From: Anaeromyces robustus
Lineage: Eukaryota > Neocallimastigomycota > Neocallimastigomycetes > Neocallimastigales > Neocallimastigaceae
Direction of reading: 5' to 3'
DNA: 64,000 nucleotides
Assembly: GCA_002104895.1 (NCBI GenBank)
Contig: MCFG01000157.1
Coordinates: 1 to 64,000 of the forward strand
In this document: one piece after another, positions 32,070 to 55,255 of the stretch
Numbering within the stretch: position 1 is the stretch's first letter
Layout: every line of letters begins with the position of its first letter
Program-made: the position numbers and the translations under genes
Notes under the pieces: generated by a model
What the model saw: only the letters and a program-made list of their open reading frames with translations
Database searches by the model: none
What the model was told of the DNA's origin: nothing

Positions 32070-34665
32070 GTTATAAACTAAAATAACTTACTAAAATCTT
32101 GTTTGCAGCAGTTAAAGCAGCAGGTAAAGCACTGCTAACATTTTGGGTAGTTTTGTGCATATTTCCTAACTTGTTTAAGAATGCTTCAATTATTGCACGT
32201 GATTCAGATAAATTAACAAGTAAATCATCTGGAGCTGGAATGAAAACATCATCAAGATCAGAAACAACAAGCATTTGAGGTTCAGTTAAATTAGCCTGAA
32301 AAAATATTTATTATATTTAATAAAAAAATTAATATAATAATAACATTAAATTTAATATTATACATATATTTATATTTTTATATAACATTAAAATAATAAT
32401 AATAATAATAATTTTAAATTTACATTTAAATTATAGAAATGTAAAGTACTATCATAAGTAACAAAACCTATCTTAGTTCTATTATCATAATTTGGAATAT
32501 TATCTAATGAACTCAAAATCGTACGAGCAGCAGTAGCAACCATACCTTTTAGTTTCAATATTTATTTAAAAAAAGTTTTAATTTTTTCTATACAAATTAT
32601 GGCTACAAAAAAAATAAAACAAAAGAGTATAAAATATATATTACCTGATTGAATTGATTGGAATGAAACATCAATAACAAACATAATAACAACAGGTTGT
32701 GGTGGTCCACGCTATTTTGAAGAAGTAAAAAATATATATATATATAAAATTTACATTATTTTAATATATTTTATATTTAATGTTAAAATAACAATAAATT
32801 AAATGAATAGTAAATTATTTATATTTTATATTAATTATTTTTTTTATATATCATCATATTTTACAGTATATTCACGAGTTGCAACAAATTCAACAACGGA
32901 ACTATTTAATTCTGGAATAGTATTTCTATCAACAGCTTGTCTTGTCTTTGAATCCCAACTATAAAAAGCAGGTACTAAATTATTTAAAAAAAAAAAAAAA
33001 AATTAAAAATTTTTATAAAATTAATAAATATTATTTATTAATAATGTTAAAATATTTAAATATTTAATAATAAATAAATAAATACTTACAATCATTAACT
33101 ACATGACATATGTTACATTTCCATCTGGTACCTTGATCTACATATGTAATAAATGGATTAATATAAGCTCTACAGATTTCACATCTTACAATTACTTCTG
33201 GACTAGTAACAGGAACTTCAGGCTATTTTTAATAATATTATTTAAATATAAAGTTTTTTTAAAAAAAATTTAAGCATTATTATTATATAATCAATTAATT
33301 ATTTTAATTAATAAATGTATTACTTCATCTGGACCAATGTTTTTATATGGTGAAAGAACAATACCAAATGGAATTTTAGACTTTTGTAATAAAGCATTAT
33401 TTTGTGGAACAGCATTTAATGTTGAACAACAATAACCGTAAGGTGGATTCTTTTTTTCTGATGATTGCATACAAAACTTTTTATTATAAATATTTATAAT
33501 AGATATAAATAAATATTGATATGTTAATATTAATATTAATAATACATATATATATATGTGTGCAAATATAGATGTTTAAAATGTAAAAATTTATATTAAT
33601 TTCTAGATAAAAATAAATTAAAAATATTTCAATAATATTACTTGTGCCGGAATAACTGGTTCTGGACAATTATCAATTGTTTGAACATTTGGTGGTGCAT
33701 CAAATAAAGAAACTGAAGTAACATTTTTTTGGTTTAAATTCATATTTGAAAAACTATTACTTAAATTATTTATTGGATTTTGGAAATTGTTCATTGGATT
33801 TTGGAAATTATTCATTGGGTTTTGGAAATTATTACCTGGTGATTGAAGATCTCTTTGCATCATATTTGGTTGACCCATATTTCCTGGAACAAAAAATTGT
33901 GGTGGTTGTTGTGGACCTTGATTCATGCCTGGAAGAGATTCTGGACCATTACTGTAAGCCTTACCCATTTGATCAGGATATTTTTGTCTATGACGACCTG
34001 TTTGTGGTGAAGCATTTCCAATATTTGGACTTTGTGGCATTGCTTTATCGGTTGGTGGTGGTGGGAATCCTGGACTTGGAGAACGAGATGATAACTGAGG
34101 TGAAAATTGACCTGACGTCATCTGAAATGGTGGTCTACTCATTTGTGGTGTACCACTTCTACTACCAAATGGTTGTTGAGAGGCCATAGGTGGTTGAGAG
34201 GCCGTTGGTGGTTGGGAACCCATTGGTTGTGGTGTCATTGGTGGTTGAGAACCCATTGGTTGTGGTGTCATTGGTGCCATAGGATGTGTAGGTTGTGGTG
34301 TCATTTGTTGTGGTGGTGTAGACATAGATCTTTGTTGTTGTATTGGTGTTTGGAAATTTGGTGGACGATTTTGCATAAATTGTGGTTGTTGAGATTGTTG
34401 AGGTTGTAAAGGTGTACCTTATGAATATTTTTAAATTTAAAGTATATATAATTAAACAAAATTAAAAATCATTAGAATTTCCTTAAATTTATCATATACA
34501 ATATATTTTAAAATATATATAAATAATAATAAATGATTTATGTATTATACTTTGCATTCTTTGTGGTTGTGGTGGCATTTGTCCAAATGGTATACCTTGT
34601 TGGAATGGTGGATTTTGGCCATTACCCATCATTGGTGGCCGATACTGTTGATTTTGATTATTCAT
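29472..34665 (-). CDS. SEC24: COPII coat cargo adaptor Sec24
   Basis: Cargo-binding subunit of the Sec23/Sec24 inner COPII coat at ER exit sites. Exons in coding order: 34665-34551, 34417-33642, 33476-33324, 33222-33090, 32974-32865, 32711-32645, 32545-32424, 32295-32092, 31945-31841, 31752-31629, 31500-31171, 31058-30948, 30730-30552, 30454-30320, 30169-29972, 29830-29612, 29492-29472. These give 1033 residues. The N-terminal about 290 residues are Gln/Pro/Met-rich and disordered, as in Sec24s. Then come [18 protein letters not shown], a zinc finger (C362, C365, C384, C387), the trunk domain ([21 protein letters not shown]), the beta-sandwich and helical regions, and a gelsolin-like end ([19 protein letters not shown]). 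The C-terminus is LAKYSS. The LLKKSK-type motif distinguishes it from Sec23. Intron 8 contains a roughly 40-base A homopolymer. The paralogue type (Sec24 versus Lst1-like) is not resolved. Confidence 0.96.
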
Positions 34666-35682
34666 TTAAATAATTTTCTACATATAAATAATATATAATA
34701 TTGTTAATAAATTGTTCTTATTTATAAATTTATTATTATTATTTTAATATTGATATTATTATTTAAAAATATATAATATAATATAAAGTAAAATAATTAA
34801 TATTAAATATATATTAAAATATAATATTTTTTATTTATTTATTTATTTATTTATTATGTTGTTATTGTTTTTTGAATTTAAAGTTTGATTTGAAAAGATT
34901 CAAAAAAAAATTTTATTCATTTTTATTATCCCTAAGAAAAAAGGTAGAAAAAAAGATGCTTATAAACAGAAAAAAAAAAATCATAAATATATCTGATTTG
35001 TATAATTAAACGATTATAAAAAAATTGTTCATTGAAATTAATTTGACATAATAAAATTCTATGAAATTATTAAAAATTATATTAAATTTTAATTTATTTA
35101 TCCGGCTTCTACTGATTTCCAATCAATCCTAAATTTAAATATTATATTATTTTTCTACTTCTGCTTTTTTATGATATATCTCTTATTTTATTATTCTTTT
35201 ATTTTTTTTAATTTGCTTCGTTTTGCTTTGTTACTGATTTTCATTTTGTTTTATCATAACTTTTTTTTTTTATTATTATTATTAATTAACTTCTTTGTTT
35301 TGTTTTCTAATTATCATGCTTTATATTATTGATTGCTATTTTTTAATATAATAATTAATCATTCTTACAAATTACTGAAATCGGTTTTCCTCTAATATTT
35401 AAAAGTAAGTTTTCAATTATTTATATATTTATTTTTATTATAATAATGTATTGTTATTCTAAAACTTACTTTTATTAATAGTTTATAAAAAAAATAAAAT
35501 AAAAAATATATAATATAAATATGATAAAAAGTATAAAAAAATAATAAAAATTTTATTCATTAAAAATTATTTGAAATCTATAGATTATACATATATATAA
35601 ATTATATTAATAATATAATAAAATTATAATTAATAATTAAATTATAAATTAATAAAAAATTATTTATTTCATTTATTTATTT

Positions 35683-35731
35683 ATTTCATTTATTTATTTA
35701 TTTATTTATTGATTTATTTATTTATTTATTT

Positions 35732-35779
<48 letters not shown>

Positions 35780-35840
35780 TTGATTTATTTATTTATTGAT
35801 TTATTTATTTATTGATTTATTTATTGATTTATTTATTTAT
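35683..35840. repeat. TTTA array with interspersed TTGA units
   Basis: TTTA tetranucleotides interrupted by several TTGATTTA variants (for example 35708, 35780-35830), suggesting an older, degenerating array. Confidence 0.93.
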
Positions 35841-36291
35841 TTTTAATATATAAGATGAATAAATAATTAATTAGTAAATGAAAATTTAAATAGCATTTTT
35901 ATGACTTGATTGTTTTTTATTTATGTAAATAAAAAAACAATCATTTTATTTGATTATTAATTATTCCTTATTAATTATTATAAAAAGAAATTATACTATA
36001 AATAATGTATACATTGAAAAAAAGTATTGATCATCACATCCAATTATAATATCACACGATACATTATTCACTTATAAATTGTCTACATTTTTTATTCATT
36101 TTTTATTTATTAATACTTTGAAAATGTTTAATAAATAATAATTATTTGTTTATAAGGGTATAAATATTTTTTAAATTTCGGTAGTCTTTAATATCCCCAA
36201 ATTAGTATATAATTTATATGATTTAATAAATTTTATATCGTCTATTATATCGTTTCTAAGGCTAAATCAACATAAACTATCGTCTTATCAT

Positions 36292-36836
<545 letters not shown>

Positions 36837-37083
36837 TTAAATTTTTTAAATGTAGATACATTACAATATACATACAATTATATATTAATATATAAATTTA
36901 TGATTTTATTGGTTAAAATTCAAATTCTTTTTTTTTAAATTAATAACAGGCTTTCTTTTAAAAAAGCAACCAATTAAAAATAGAATTTATAATTATTTTA
37001 TTTTTTTTTTTTTTTTAATTTTTTTATAAAGTTATAATTAAAGTTTTTAAATTTAGAACATATTTTAAATTATATAAATATAA

Positions 37084-38076
37084 ATGGGTAAAGTTAAAAA
37101 GTCTTCACTTGGAAAGCAAAGGCATGATCCATTACATGTCCAAATTTCAAAAGATAGTAATGTTGCTTATAATGTTAAAAATAGAAGAGAAAAAAAAAAT
37201 CATAAAAAAGAAGCAGAAGAAGTAAATTCATTTTATTATAATTTCAAAAATCAAAAGAAATAAAATTTTATATTTAAAGAATCAATATTGAAAATATATA
37301 CTAAATACTTATTAATAATTAATATACACTAATATAATTCATATTTTTTCATTTCTTTTTATAAAAGAAACAATTCATTGATCCAAAAACTTCTAAACGA
37401 ATCTTATCTTTAGTTCGTGAACAACAAGAAGAAATAGCAAATGAGGAAAATAATATCAAATTGTAAATACATTATATAAATTCTAAAAAACTTTTAAATA
37501 TTTAACTGAATATTAAATTTCAATTGTATTATATATATATATAATAATAATTAATTAATAAAGTGTAAAGAATGAAAAATTAACAACTAATTGGGATGTC
37601 AGTGATAATGAAGAAGAACCTTTAAGTGATGATGAATTATTAGAAGAAGAATATGAAGATTATACAGCAGATATTGTAAGTTGTAAAAAAGTATTTTTAT
37701 CTACATTAGTATATTAAATTGCTGTTATAATATAATTTGAATTGCTCTATTATATTATATAATTATCAAATTATATTATATAATATTATATATTGTTATA
37801 TAATTATCAAATTATATTATATAATATAATATATTGTTATATAATTATTAAATTATATTATATAATATAATATGTATTATTAAATAGGAATTAGATGAAA
37901 AAGATAAACTTATCATGGAACAATTTATGAGTTCAGAACCAAAAAAACAACAAACATTAGCAGATATTATTATGAGTAAAATTAATACAAATGGTGAACA
38001 AATTGAAAATCCAGAAGAAATTATTCCAGAAGGAATGGATCCAAAAGTTGTTGAAGTTTATTCAAAGTAAATAGTG

Positions 38077-38119
<43 letters not shown>

Positions 38120-39271
38120 TAATAACAAATAATATAAAATAGAACACATAAAATAATATTAAAAATCTTCATTTTTATTCTTTCTTTTATTTTAATATAG
38201 AATTGCTTTATTAATGAGTAGATATAAATCTGGTAGTTTACCAAAAGTTTTCAAAATTATACCATCTTTCCAAAATTGGGAAGAAGTTTTATATATTACA
38301 CATCCCGAAAATTGGACTCCAAATGCAGTTTATCAAGCAACAAGAATTTTTGCTTCAAATTTAAAATCAGACTTAGCTCAAAGGTAAATTATATAAATAT
38401 TATATTTGAGCGATATATTAAAATTTATAATATATTATATGTTTTAATTATATTCATGATTTTTTTTTATAATCTCATTTGTATAAAACCAATAAAATAT
38501 TAATTATGGAAATTTTTCAAAATAAATAAATAAATAAATAAATAAATAAAAATATAAAAATATGAAAGATTTTATAATTTAGTATTACTTGATAGAGTAC
38601 GTGATGAAATTCAGCATACTAAAAAATTAAACTATCACCTTTATATGGCTTTAAAGAAAGCTCTTTATAAACCAGGTGCATTCTTCAAAGGTATATTATT
38701 ACCATTATGTGAATCAGGAACCTGTACATTAAGAGAAGCAGCAATTATAGGTAGTGTTATTACTAAAGTTAGTATTCCAATATTACATTCAAGTGCCGCA
38801 TTAATGAAGCTTGCTGATATGGATTATACTGGTAACTTATATATTAAATACTTGCTGTGTTTATTGATTTATTATCAAACAAAATTAATATTATAAAATT
38901 ATTAATATTTATTTTATAAATCTATATAAAATAATACCAATAATAATAATAATATAGGACCAAACAGTTTATTTATTCGTATTCTCTTAGATAAGAAATA
39001 TGCACTTCCATTTAAGGTTATTGATGCCGTAGTATTCCATTTCTTACGTTTTAAGAGAGATCCAAGAGAAATGCCAGTTTTATGGCATCAATCATTATTA
39101 GTTTTTGCACAACGTTATAAGGAAGATATTACACCAGAACAAAGAGAATCATTATTGGATTTAATGAAATACAAATATCATGAACAAATTACCCCAGAAA
39201 TTCGTCGTGAATTATCAAATGTTCAAACAAGAGATGAAATGATGGTTGAAGAATCATTTATGGACTTTTAA
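37084..39271 (+). CDS. ENP1: Bystin / Enp1, 40S ribosome biogenesis factor
   Basis: Component of 90S and pre-40S particles needed for 18S rRNA maturation and 40S export. Exons: 37084-37221, 37368-37462, 37564-37675, 37888-38066, 38201-38383, 38569-38831, 38958-39271. These total 427 residues (human bystin 437). The basic N-terminus ([20 protein letters not shown]) and an acidic middle ([18 protein letters not shown]) precede the conserved bystin domain. That domain shows [74 protein letters not shown] and [19 protein letters not shown], ending [20 protein letters not shown]. Start chosen as the ATG of the canonical MGK N-terminus. Function is assigned from the family. Confidence 0.97.
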
Positions 39272-45404
<6,133 letters not shown>

Positions 45405-46341
45405 CTTTCACTATACCAAATTATTGTTCAATAACAGAATGTTAAATGGGATATTTTTTTTTAATTATTATTATTATTATTATTATTAATAACAAAGATA
45501 AAAAAAAAATAACGGAATCTAAAAAAATATTATATCTGTAATTTTTTTTCTTCCGTTGAGCTATCTTAATTAAGTTATTTTTCTTTTTTTAATATGGATT
45601 ATTAATAACAATTTTAATTTCTTGTTACTCTTTTGTAATATCCTAATTTTATTATTTATTTTTTGAAAAATTATTTTTAAAAAGATAATTATATTATTAA
45701 AGCTAATAATAAATTTATATTAAATTTTTATACTGTTAATATATTAATTAATATAATAAAATACATTATAATTTATTTATTTAATGAATTTAATAAAATA
45801 AAAATGATTTAAACAACAAAACTCGTAACCCTTTAAAAAGTTTATAAAAATATCTACATTAAAAATAATAAAATAAGATAAAATGAAAATATAAGAAAAA
45901 ATATTATAAATTTAAAAAATATAAATGACAAACAAAACTATTTATATATCTGATCCATCCATGAAATAAAAAAAGTATAATAAATTATATAAATAAATAT
46001 ATATATAAATAAATATATATACTTTTTTAATCTTAATGAGCGAATATCTTAACTAAATGTTTATTAATACTAATTAAATCTTTTTATTGATTTTATTAAA
46101 AGAATTAATTTATTAGTTAATTACATATAATTAAATATCCTAAATATTTATCCATGAAATATTCATTTATATTTTCAAATATATATATATATTTGAATAT
46201 ATTGAATATATTAATGAAAGACAAATAGTCTAAAAATCTAATTAAATAATATTCATTAATTATAAAATTTATATTGCTTTTTGTGTTTGATATATATGAA
46301 ATAATATTATTCAATGGGTATATTTAAAAAATAAAAAATAA
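45405..46341. other. Spacer upstream of SEC18
   Basis: AT-rich SEC18 promoter region and 3' UTR of the small coiled-coil gene. No coding frame or motif was recognised. Confidence 0.65.
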
Positions 46342-47002
46342 TTATGAATTTTCTTTTAAAGTAAAATATGTTTGTATTTCTCTATCTAAAGATTGCAATG
46401 AAGTTATTAATGAATCAATTTTTCTTGCTTTTTCTTTACTTTGCTATATATAAATTTATTCAATGAAATAAAGTGTATATAAATAAATATTAATCATAAA
46501 AATATAATATTAAATATATGTGATAAAAAAAAATTTTATAATATTCTAAAATACCTCCAATAAATTATGTCTCAATTCCGTTAGTTCATCTATATTTATT
46601 TTTGATTCAACATTCTATTTATAATAACAAATTTTTATAGTATATATAAAACATAATTTTTATATATATAATTTAATACGTATATTTTTTATTTCTTTAT
46701 TTTATATCCTTTTTTAAAAAAATAATATATACAGATACTTTAAATCATATATTAACCTTTTTCTTCATTTCTTCAATTTTTGTTAAAAGTTCTTTTAAAT
46801 TTCCAATCAAATTATTAATAGCAGTTAATGAATTATGTATTTGAGCAATTTTTTCTTCTCTTATAGATTCATCTTCAAAGCTTGACCAATTAGATTTTAA
46901 GTTAATGTAATCTTCTAAAAATGATTGAATTTTACTTCCTAATTGTTCTGTTAAAGAATGACTTTCAGAAGATATTTGGTATAAATTTTTGGTTTCACTC
47001 AT
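46342..47002 (-). CDS. Small predicted coiled-coil protein
   Basis: Family not recognised. Three exons (47002-46757, 46614-46555, 46443-46342), all phase 0, with clean GT-AG borders, giving 135 residues. The protein is almost wholly charged and helical with heptad-like Leu/Ile spacing (for example IHNSLTAINNLIGNLKELLT, then LTELRHNLLE and IDSLITSLQSLDREIQ). There is no signal peptide, membrane segment or metal-binding motif. Size and composition resemble small subunits of coiled-coil assemblies (Mediator, kinetochore, BLOC-type), but nothing in the sequence picks one. Start: the ATG at 47002 opens the frame and is preceded by an A-rich leader. Existence is supported by consistent phases; function is unknown. 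Confidence 0.75.
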
Positions 47003-50016
<3,014 letters not shown>

Positions 50017-50530
50017 ATGTTTAATAAGCATTTATCTCTAATAAGCTTATTACTAATTGTTCATAAAGTTATTGGTAATGGTATTACTGAAGTTCAAATT
50101 CCAGATAATATTGCTTGTAATGCCTTTAAACTTTGTCCTCTTAAAGGTAAATATAATAATATTGTTTACCTTTTTCTATATTATTATTGTTAAAAAGTAT
50201 ATAATTAAAACAAAATGAAGAAAGAGTAATGAAAAATAATTTTTGATATGATTATTAAAGAATTATATAAATCAATTAAATATTTTAATATGTTAATAGA
50301 ATAAATAAAATCAATTATATATATATATATTTATTTATTATTATTATTCATTATTTTAATAATATATATATATTTGTAAATTAATTTTCAAATATATATT
50401 TAATATTCATCAAAAGCTGAATATGCTGAACTTTTAAATAATCCTGATACATACATTGGTGATTCTATTGACTTAAGTGATTCACAATATTATCAATGTT
50501 GTAATCAAAATAGTAAGTAATAATATATTC

Positions 50531-50577
<47 letters not shown>

Positions 50578-52748
50578 AACAATTATAAATTTATATATTT
50601 TAAGATGAATGTGGTGAAACAGATGAATATTGTGGTAATTTTTGTCAAAGTGGTGACTGTTATCCAAATATTGCTTCTGATGATTCTGATGCACCATTTG
50701 AAGGTATGGAATGGTTATTAAAATGTCAAAATCTTGTATTAGATGGTAAATGTAATAAGAATTGTCCATGTAAAAATGGTGGGGAATGTAATGAAGAAAC
50801 TGGTGAATGTGATAATGATGAAGAAGAAGTTAATATTAGTAGTCAAGATGATCAATGTGCCACTATACCAAGTGGTTCATGCAATGAAGATTGTCCATGT
50901 AAAGACGGATCATGTTGCTCAAGTTACGGTTATTGTGGTAGTAACGAATTCTATTGTGGTGAAGGATGTATTAATGGACCATGTTTAAATAAAAAGAAAT
51001 CGGTAGAATGTCCAAATGATGGCACTTGTAGTGCAGATTGTCCATGTAGAGATGGTTACTGTTGTTCTAAATATGGTTATTGTGGTACTGGCGAACTTTT
51101 CTGTGGTGATGGTTGTCAAAATGGTAACTGTAATAGTTCAAATTCAAATTCATCAACTAAAACTAAATCTACCACTACCTCAAAAAAAACTACTACTACT
51201 AAAAAAACTACTACTACTACTTCCGCTCCAACAAATAATGTAGATTGTAGTAAAATTAGCAGTGGTTCATGTGATAAAAATTGTCCATGTCAAAACCCAA
51301 ATCATTGTTGTTCTAAATATGGTTTTTGTGGTACAGGTTCTAATTACTGTGGTGCAGGATGTGTTAATGGTCCATGTGAATCTAATGGACAACCAAGTGA
51401 ATCTATTACTACCACTTCTAAAATAATTGATACTACTAAAACAACTACTACTAAAAAAACAACTGCTATAAAAACTAGTAAAACTACCGCTGTTAAAACT
51501 ACTACTACGACTAAGATAAGCCAAAATAACACAACTAGTAAAACTAAGACTACCACTACCAAATCAAAATCAACTCAAACTAACTCATCTCAAAAGGGAA
51601 AAGCTGGTGTTATTATGTATCTTACTAATTGGTCTATCTATTCAAGATTTTCAAATGTAGCTAATTATGATTTCAGTGGTGTAGATGTAATTAATTATGC
51701 ATTCTTTAATGTTGATTCTTCTGGTAACGTTTTAACTCTTGATGAATGGGCTGATTATGGTTGGAATAATGGTGGTTTAATTCGTACTTTAACACATGAT
51801 GTTAAAGCTAAGTATCCAAATATTAAAGTTGTAGTTTCTATTGGTGGTTGGTCTTGTTCTCAATATTTCTCTGATGTTGCAGCTAGTTCTACTGCTAGAG
51901 CAAAATTTGCTAAAAATATTTTAGAAATTATTAAAACTAATGGATTTGATGGTGTTGATCTTGATTGGGAATATCCAGGTGGTGGTGGTCTTGATGGTAA
52001 TCATGTTAGAGCTGATGATGCTAAGAATTTCCTTCTTATGTTACAAGATATTAGAAAAGTTATTGGTAATGATTATTTACTTACCATTGCCAATTCTGCT
52101 AATGTCTCAATTTATGGTGAATATATAGTTAATATTAGTAAAACTGTAGATTGGATAGGTGTTATGACTTATGATATGGCAGGTGCTTGGAATGCTTATT
52201 CAGGTTTTAATTCTCCACTTTATATTGATAAAGAAAATGATAAGAATGGACAAACTAGTATTTCTGATGTTGTTCAAGATTATCTTAGTAAAGGTGTTGA
52301 TGCCAGCAAACTTGTTATTGGTGGTGCTTTCTATGGTAGATCTTGGATAGTAACTTCAAGTACAAATAATGGTGCTTATCAATTATGTCAACAAACAACA
52401 TGGGGAATTCCAGGAACACCATGTAATGCTATTGTTGGTGATGCTTATGATATTACTTGGGCTCCAACAGGTGTATGGGCTTATTATAGTTTAAGAAAAC
52501 AAGGTCTTTTAAAATCTTCATTTACTCCTAATTCACCATGGATTCGTAAATATCATGAATTAGAAGTTTGTCCATCTCTCTATAATTATAATACTAAAGT
52601 TTTTATTGGTTATGATGATCCAAAATCACTTAAAGAAAAAACTTCATATGCTCGTAAAAATGGTCTTGCAGGTATTATGGTTTGGGAAATTAGTGAAGAT
52701 TATGAAAGAGAATTATTAAAAGCAATGGCTGAAGGATGGAACCAATAA
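50017..52748 (+). CDS. Secreted GH18 chitinase with CBM18 chitin-binding modules
   Basis: Hydrolyses beta-1,4-GlcNAc linkages; likely used in fungal wall remodelling or against chitin-containing competitors. Exons 50017-50146, 50417-50512, 50605-52748 give 789 residues. A signal peptide (about 1-20) is followed by one degenerate CBM18-like unit (YQCCNQNNECGETDEYCG), a half unit (KCNKNCPCKNGGEC) and three full 8-Cys CBM18 modules at about 160-202, 211-251 and 290-333. Each full module has the CCSxYGxCG core. Thr/Lys-rich linkers separate module 2 from 3 and module 3 from the catalytic domain (about 409-785). The catalytic domain carries VVSIGGWS and the GH18 signature DGVDLDWEYP, with catalytic Glu531. 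Intron 2 contains a roughly 40-base T run. The frame is intact. The endo versus exo mode is not decided. Confidence 0.95.
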
Positions 52749-54332
52749 ATTCATTTAATCTAATTTTTTTATTCAAAATATATATAAGTTTTTTTCTCCG
52801 TATAAAAACTTTAATATATTCATTAATATTTAGATAATATAATTTATATTTTAAAAACAATATATTTATATAATATTTTTATATTATTTATATATTCTAT
52901 TAATATTATATAATAATAAAAAAAAAAAATAAAATTTTTTTTGTTAATTGTATTAATACCTATTTTAAATACATAATAAAAAATAAATAAACATAACATA
53001 TTATTAGCAATAAATATGTCTTTTTATATATTTTAATTATGAATTTTTTATTTTATTATTATTAATGAATTATAAAAAAAATTCTACTATATAATATTAA
53101 ATTAATAAATATGATGTTAAATCTAATGTTGCACAAAATGTTTTATGTTTTATTTATTTTTAATAACAAAGCGTTTTTGAAAATAATGAAATAAAATAAA
53201 ACATAAGATATTTTTAAATAAATAAGCAAAAACTTTTTTAAAAATATATATAATGTTTTCAATCTATAATATAAATAAAAATATTAACTGATATACTCAG
53301 TTTAAATTATTTCATTTAAGAATGGAATAATAGTTAGGAATTTTTTAATAGTTATGAATAGTCGTAAATGAAATAATATGGATTTCATTCTTTATATTTT
53401 AACAAGCTATAATTATTTACAATTTAATAAAATAGTTATAATATAATATATTTATAATTGATAAATAATGAAAATATAAACATTAATACTAAATTCCCAT
53501 AGTTTAAGTGTTATAAAACTAATAATGACGCTAAATATTAGAATAAATTCCAATTTTTTAATTTTAAGATCATGTGATCATATATAAATATAAAAAATTT
53601 TATATTTATTAACCATTCTAAATAACTGTGATTCACAAATTTCAAACAGGAATACAGAAATATATATATTCATTTAATTTTTTATAATATAAAAATATAA
53701 ATTTATAATAAGACATATATTATATAAATATGTATATATACATATTTTATTATTAAGTATAAATATATATATTTATAACTATTAATTATAAAAATTATAA
53801 CAATAATAACATTTTATGTTTTATTATATATATATATTCTTTTTTATATTCGTAATAAAAAACAATAAGTAATATATTTAAATGATTATCGTGTTTTCGT
53901 ATTAAAAAATATTTAGAGAAAGAAATATTATTAATCAATGCTTTTTTATTTATTATATTATTATTTATTTAATGATCATAAAACAATAATATTTAATATA
54001 ACTTTTAAAATATTAAACTATTGAACAATAGTTATAGACAAATGACCATAAATTCTATGAATTAAAATTATTGATATTAATTTCTAGTAAAGATTTTTAT
54101 TATTACACATCTATCTTTTTTATTTATGTTTATTATTTAATAAATCGATATTATTATTCAAAATATATATTATTAATATATACAATATATTTTTTCATTT
54201 ATTATATGTATTATTATAATATTGTTTATAAATATATTTTATTATAATTTGTAGATAGTATATTATAATAAAGATATATAAAAGAATTATCTTAAAAGTT
54301 TTTACAGTAACATTATATTATATAACTTGTAT

Positions 54333-54364
<32 letters not shown>

Positions 54365-54616
54365 TGTATATATAGATAATACTTTTTAAATTGAAATCCA
54401 GTAGTCTATCAAAAGGAATGGTTATTTTAATTATATGACAGTTATATAAAAAAAATAGATATTTATCATTTTTCATTCATATATTGTGGTTCAAAAAATC
54501 TTAAGAAAAAAAAAATATATATAATAATCATAAGTAGATATATTAGAATGATTATTTTATTTATATATTAATATATATAAAATAATTAAATAACTAAAAG
54601 AGGTAAAAAAAAATAA
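52749..54616. other. Convergent 3'-3' spacer
   Basis: AT-rich sequence between the chitinase and the small orphan gene. It has a GTAT run at 54335-54370 and an imperfect palindrome gatcatgtgatc at 53568-53579. No gene was seen. Confidence 0.65.
54335..54370. repeat. (GTAT)n microsatellite
   Basis: About nine GTAT units, the only microsatellite of this motif in the window. Confidence 0.95.
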
Positions 54617-55127
54617 TTACAATGGTGTATTAATATTATTTAAAATATATTCATTCATATTAGGAAGAATAAGTTTTTCGAATTTTATTTCTTTTTTAGT
54701 TTCATTTAAATTAGTTATATTTGAAATTTCAATTGCTTCATTGCATGGAATTAAATCAATTCTTGTTATATCTAAAATATTTTGTTTTACATAAGGGAAA
54801 ATATTATTAAATATGAAAAAAATTATTAATATTTAATTTCTAAATATATATAATATATTTACCTAAATAATTATCATCAATATTATTCCTTCTATTGTTG
54901 GTATAATTATCATTCGAAGGTATCTTTTTAAAATTTTGAATTACAGTTTTCCATGAATATATTTTTTTACTTATATCATCAACGTTATCTATATTATAAA
55001 TATTTTTATCATCGCTTATTATATTATTATTATTATTATTCGCATTAATAATTTCATTATCTTCTTTTTGTTGTTCAAGTTCATCAAATTCTTTTAAATC
55101 ATTAATATCATTTATATCAATATTCAT
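54617..55127 (-). CDS. Small hypothetical acidic protein
   Basis: Not recognised. Two exons, 55127-54863 and 54771-54617, joined in phase 1 by a GT-AG intron, give 139 residues. The N-terminal half is acidic and Asn-rich (LKEFDELEQQKEDNEI, then six Asn). The middle holds SKKIYSWKTVIQNFKKIPS, and the C-terminal half is ordered-looking (DITRIDLIPCNEAIEIS, KFEKLILPNMNEYILN). No signal peptide, membrane helix or zinc motif is seen. The frame, splice sites and richer composition of exon 2 argue that it is real; it could be a lineage-specific small protein or a highly diverged subunit of a larger complex. Confidence 0.6.
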
Positions 55128-55196
55128 TTTTTCATAAATATAAAAAATAATAATAATAAATATATATTAATTAATATTAGAATTTTAATTTATATT

Positions 55197-55255
<59 letters not shown>

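Noticed and set aside
33746-34409. Plus-strand frames of 147 and 88 codons
   Set aside because: Antisense shadows of the Gln/Pro/Met-rich Sec24 N-terminal exon; codon-complement composition explains them.
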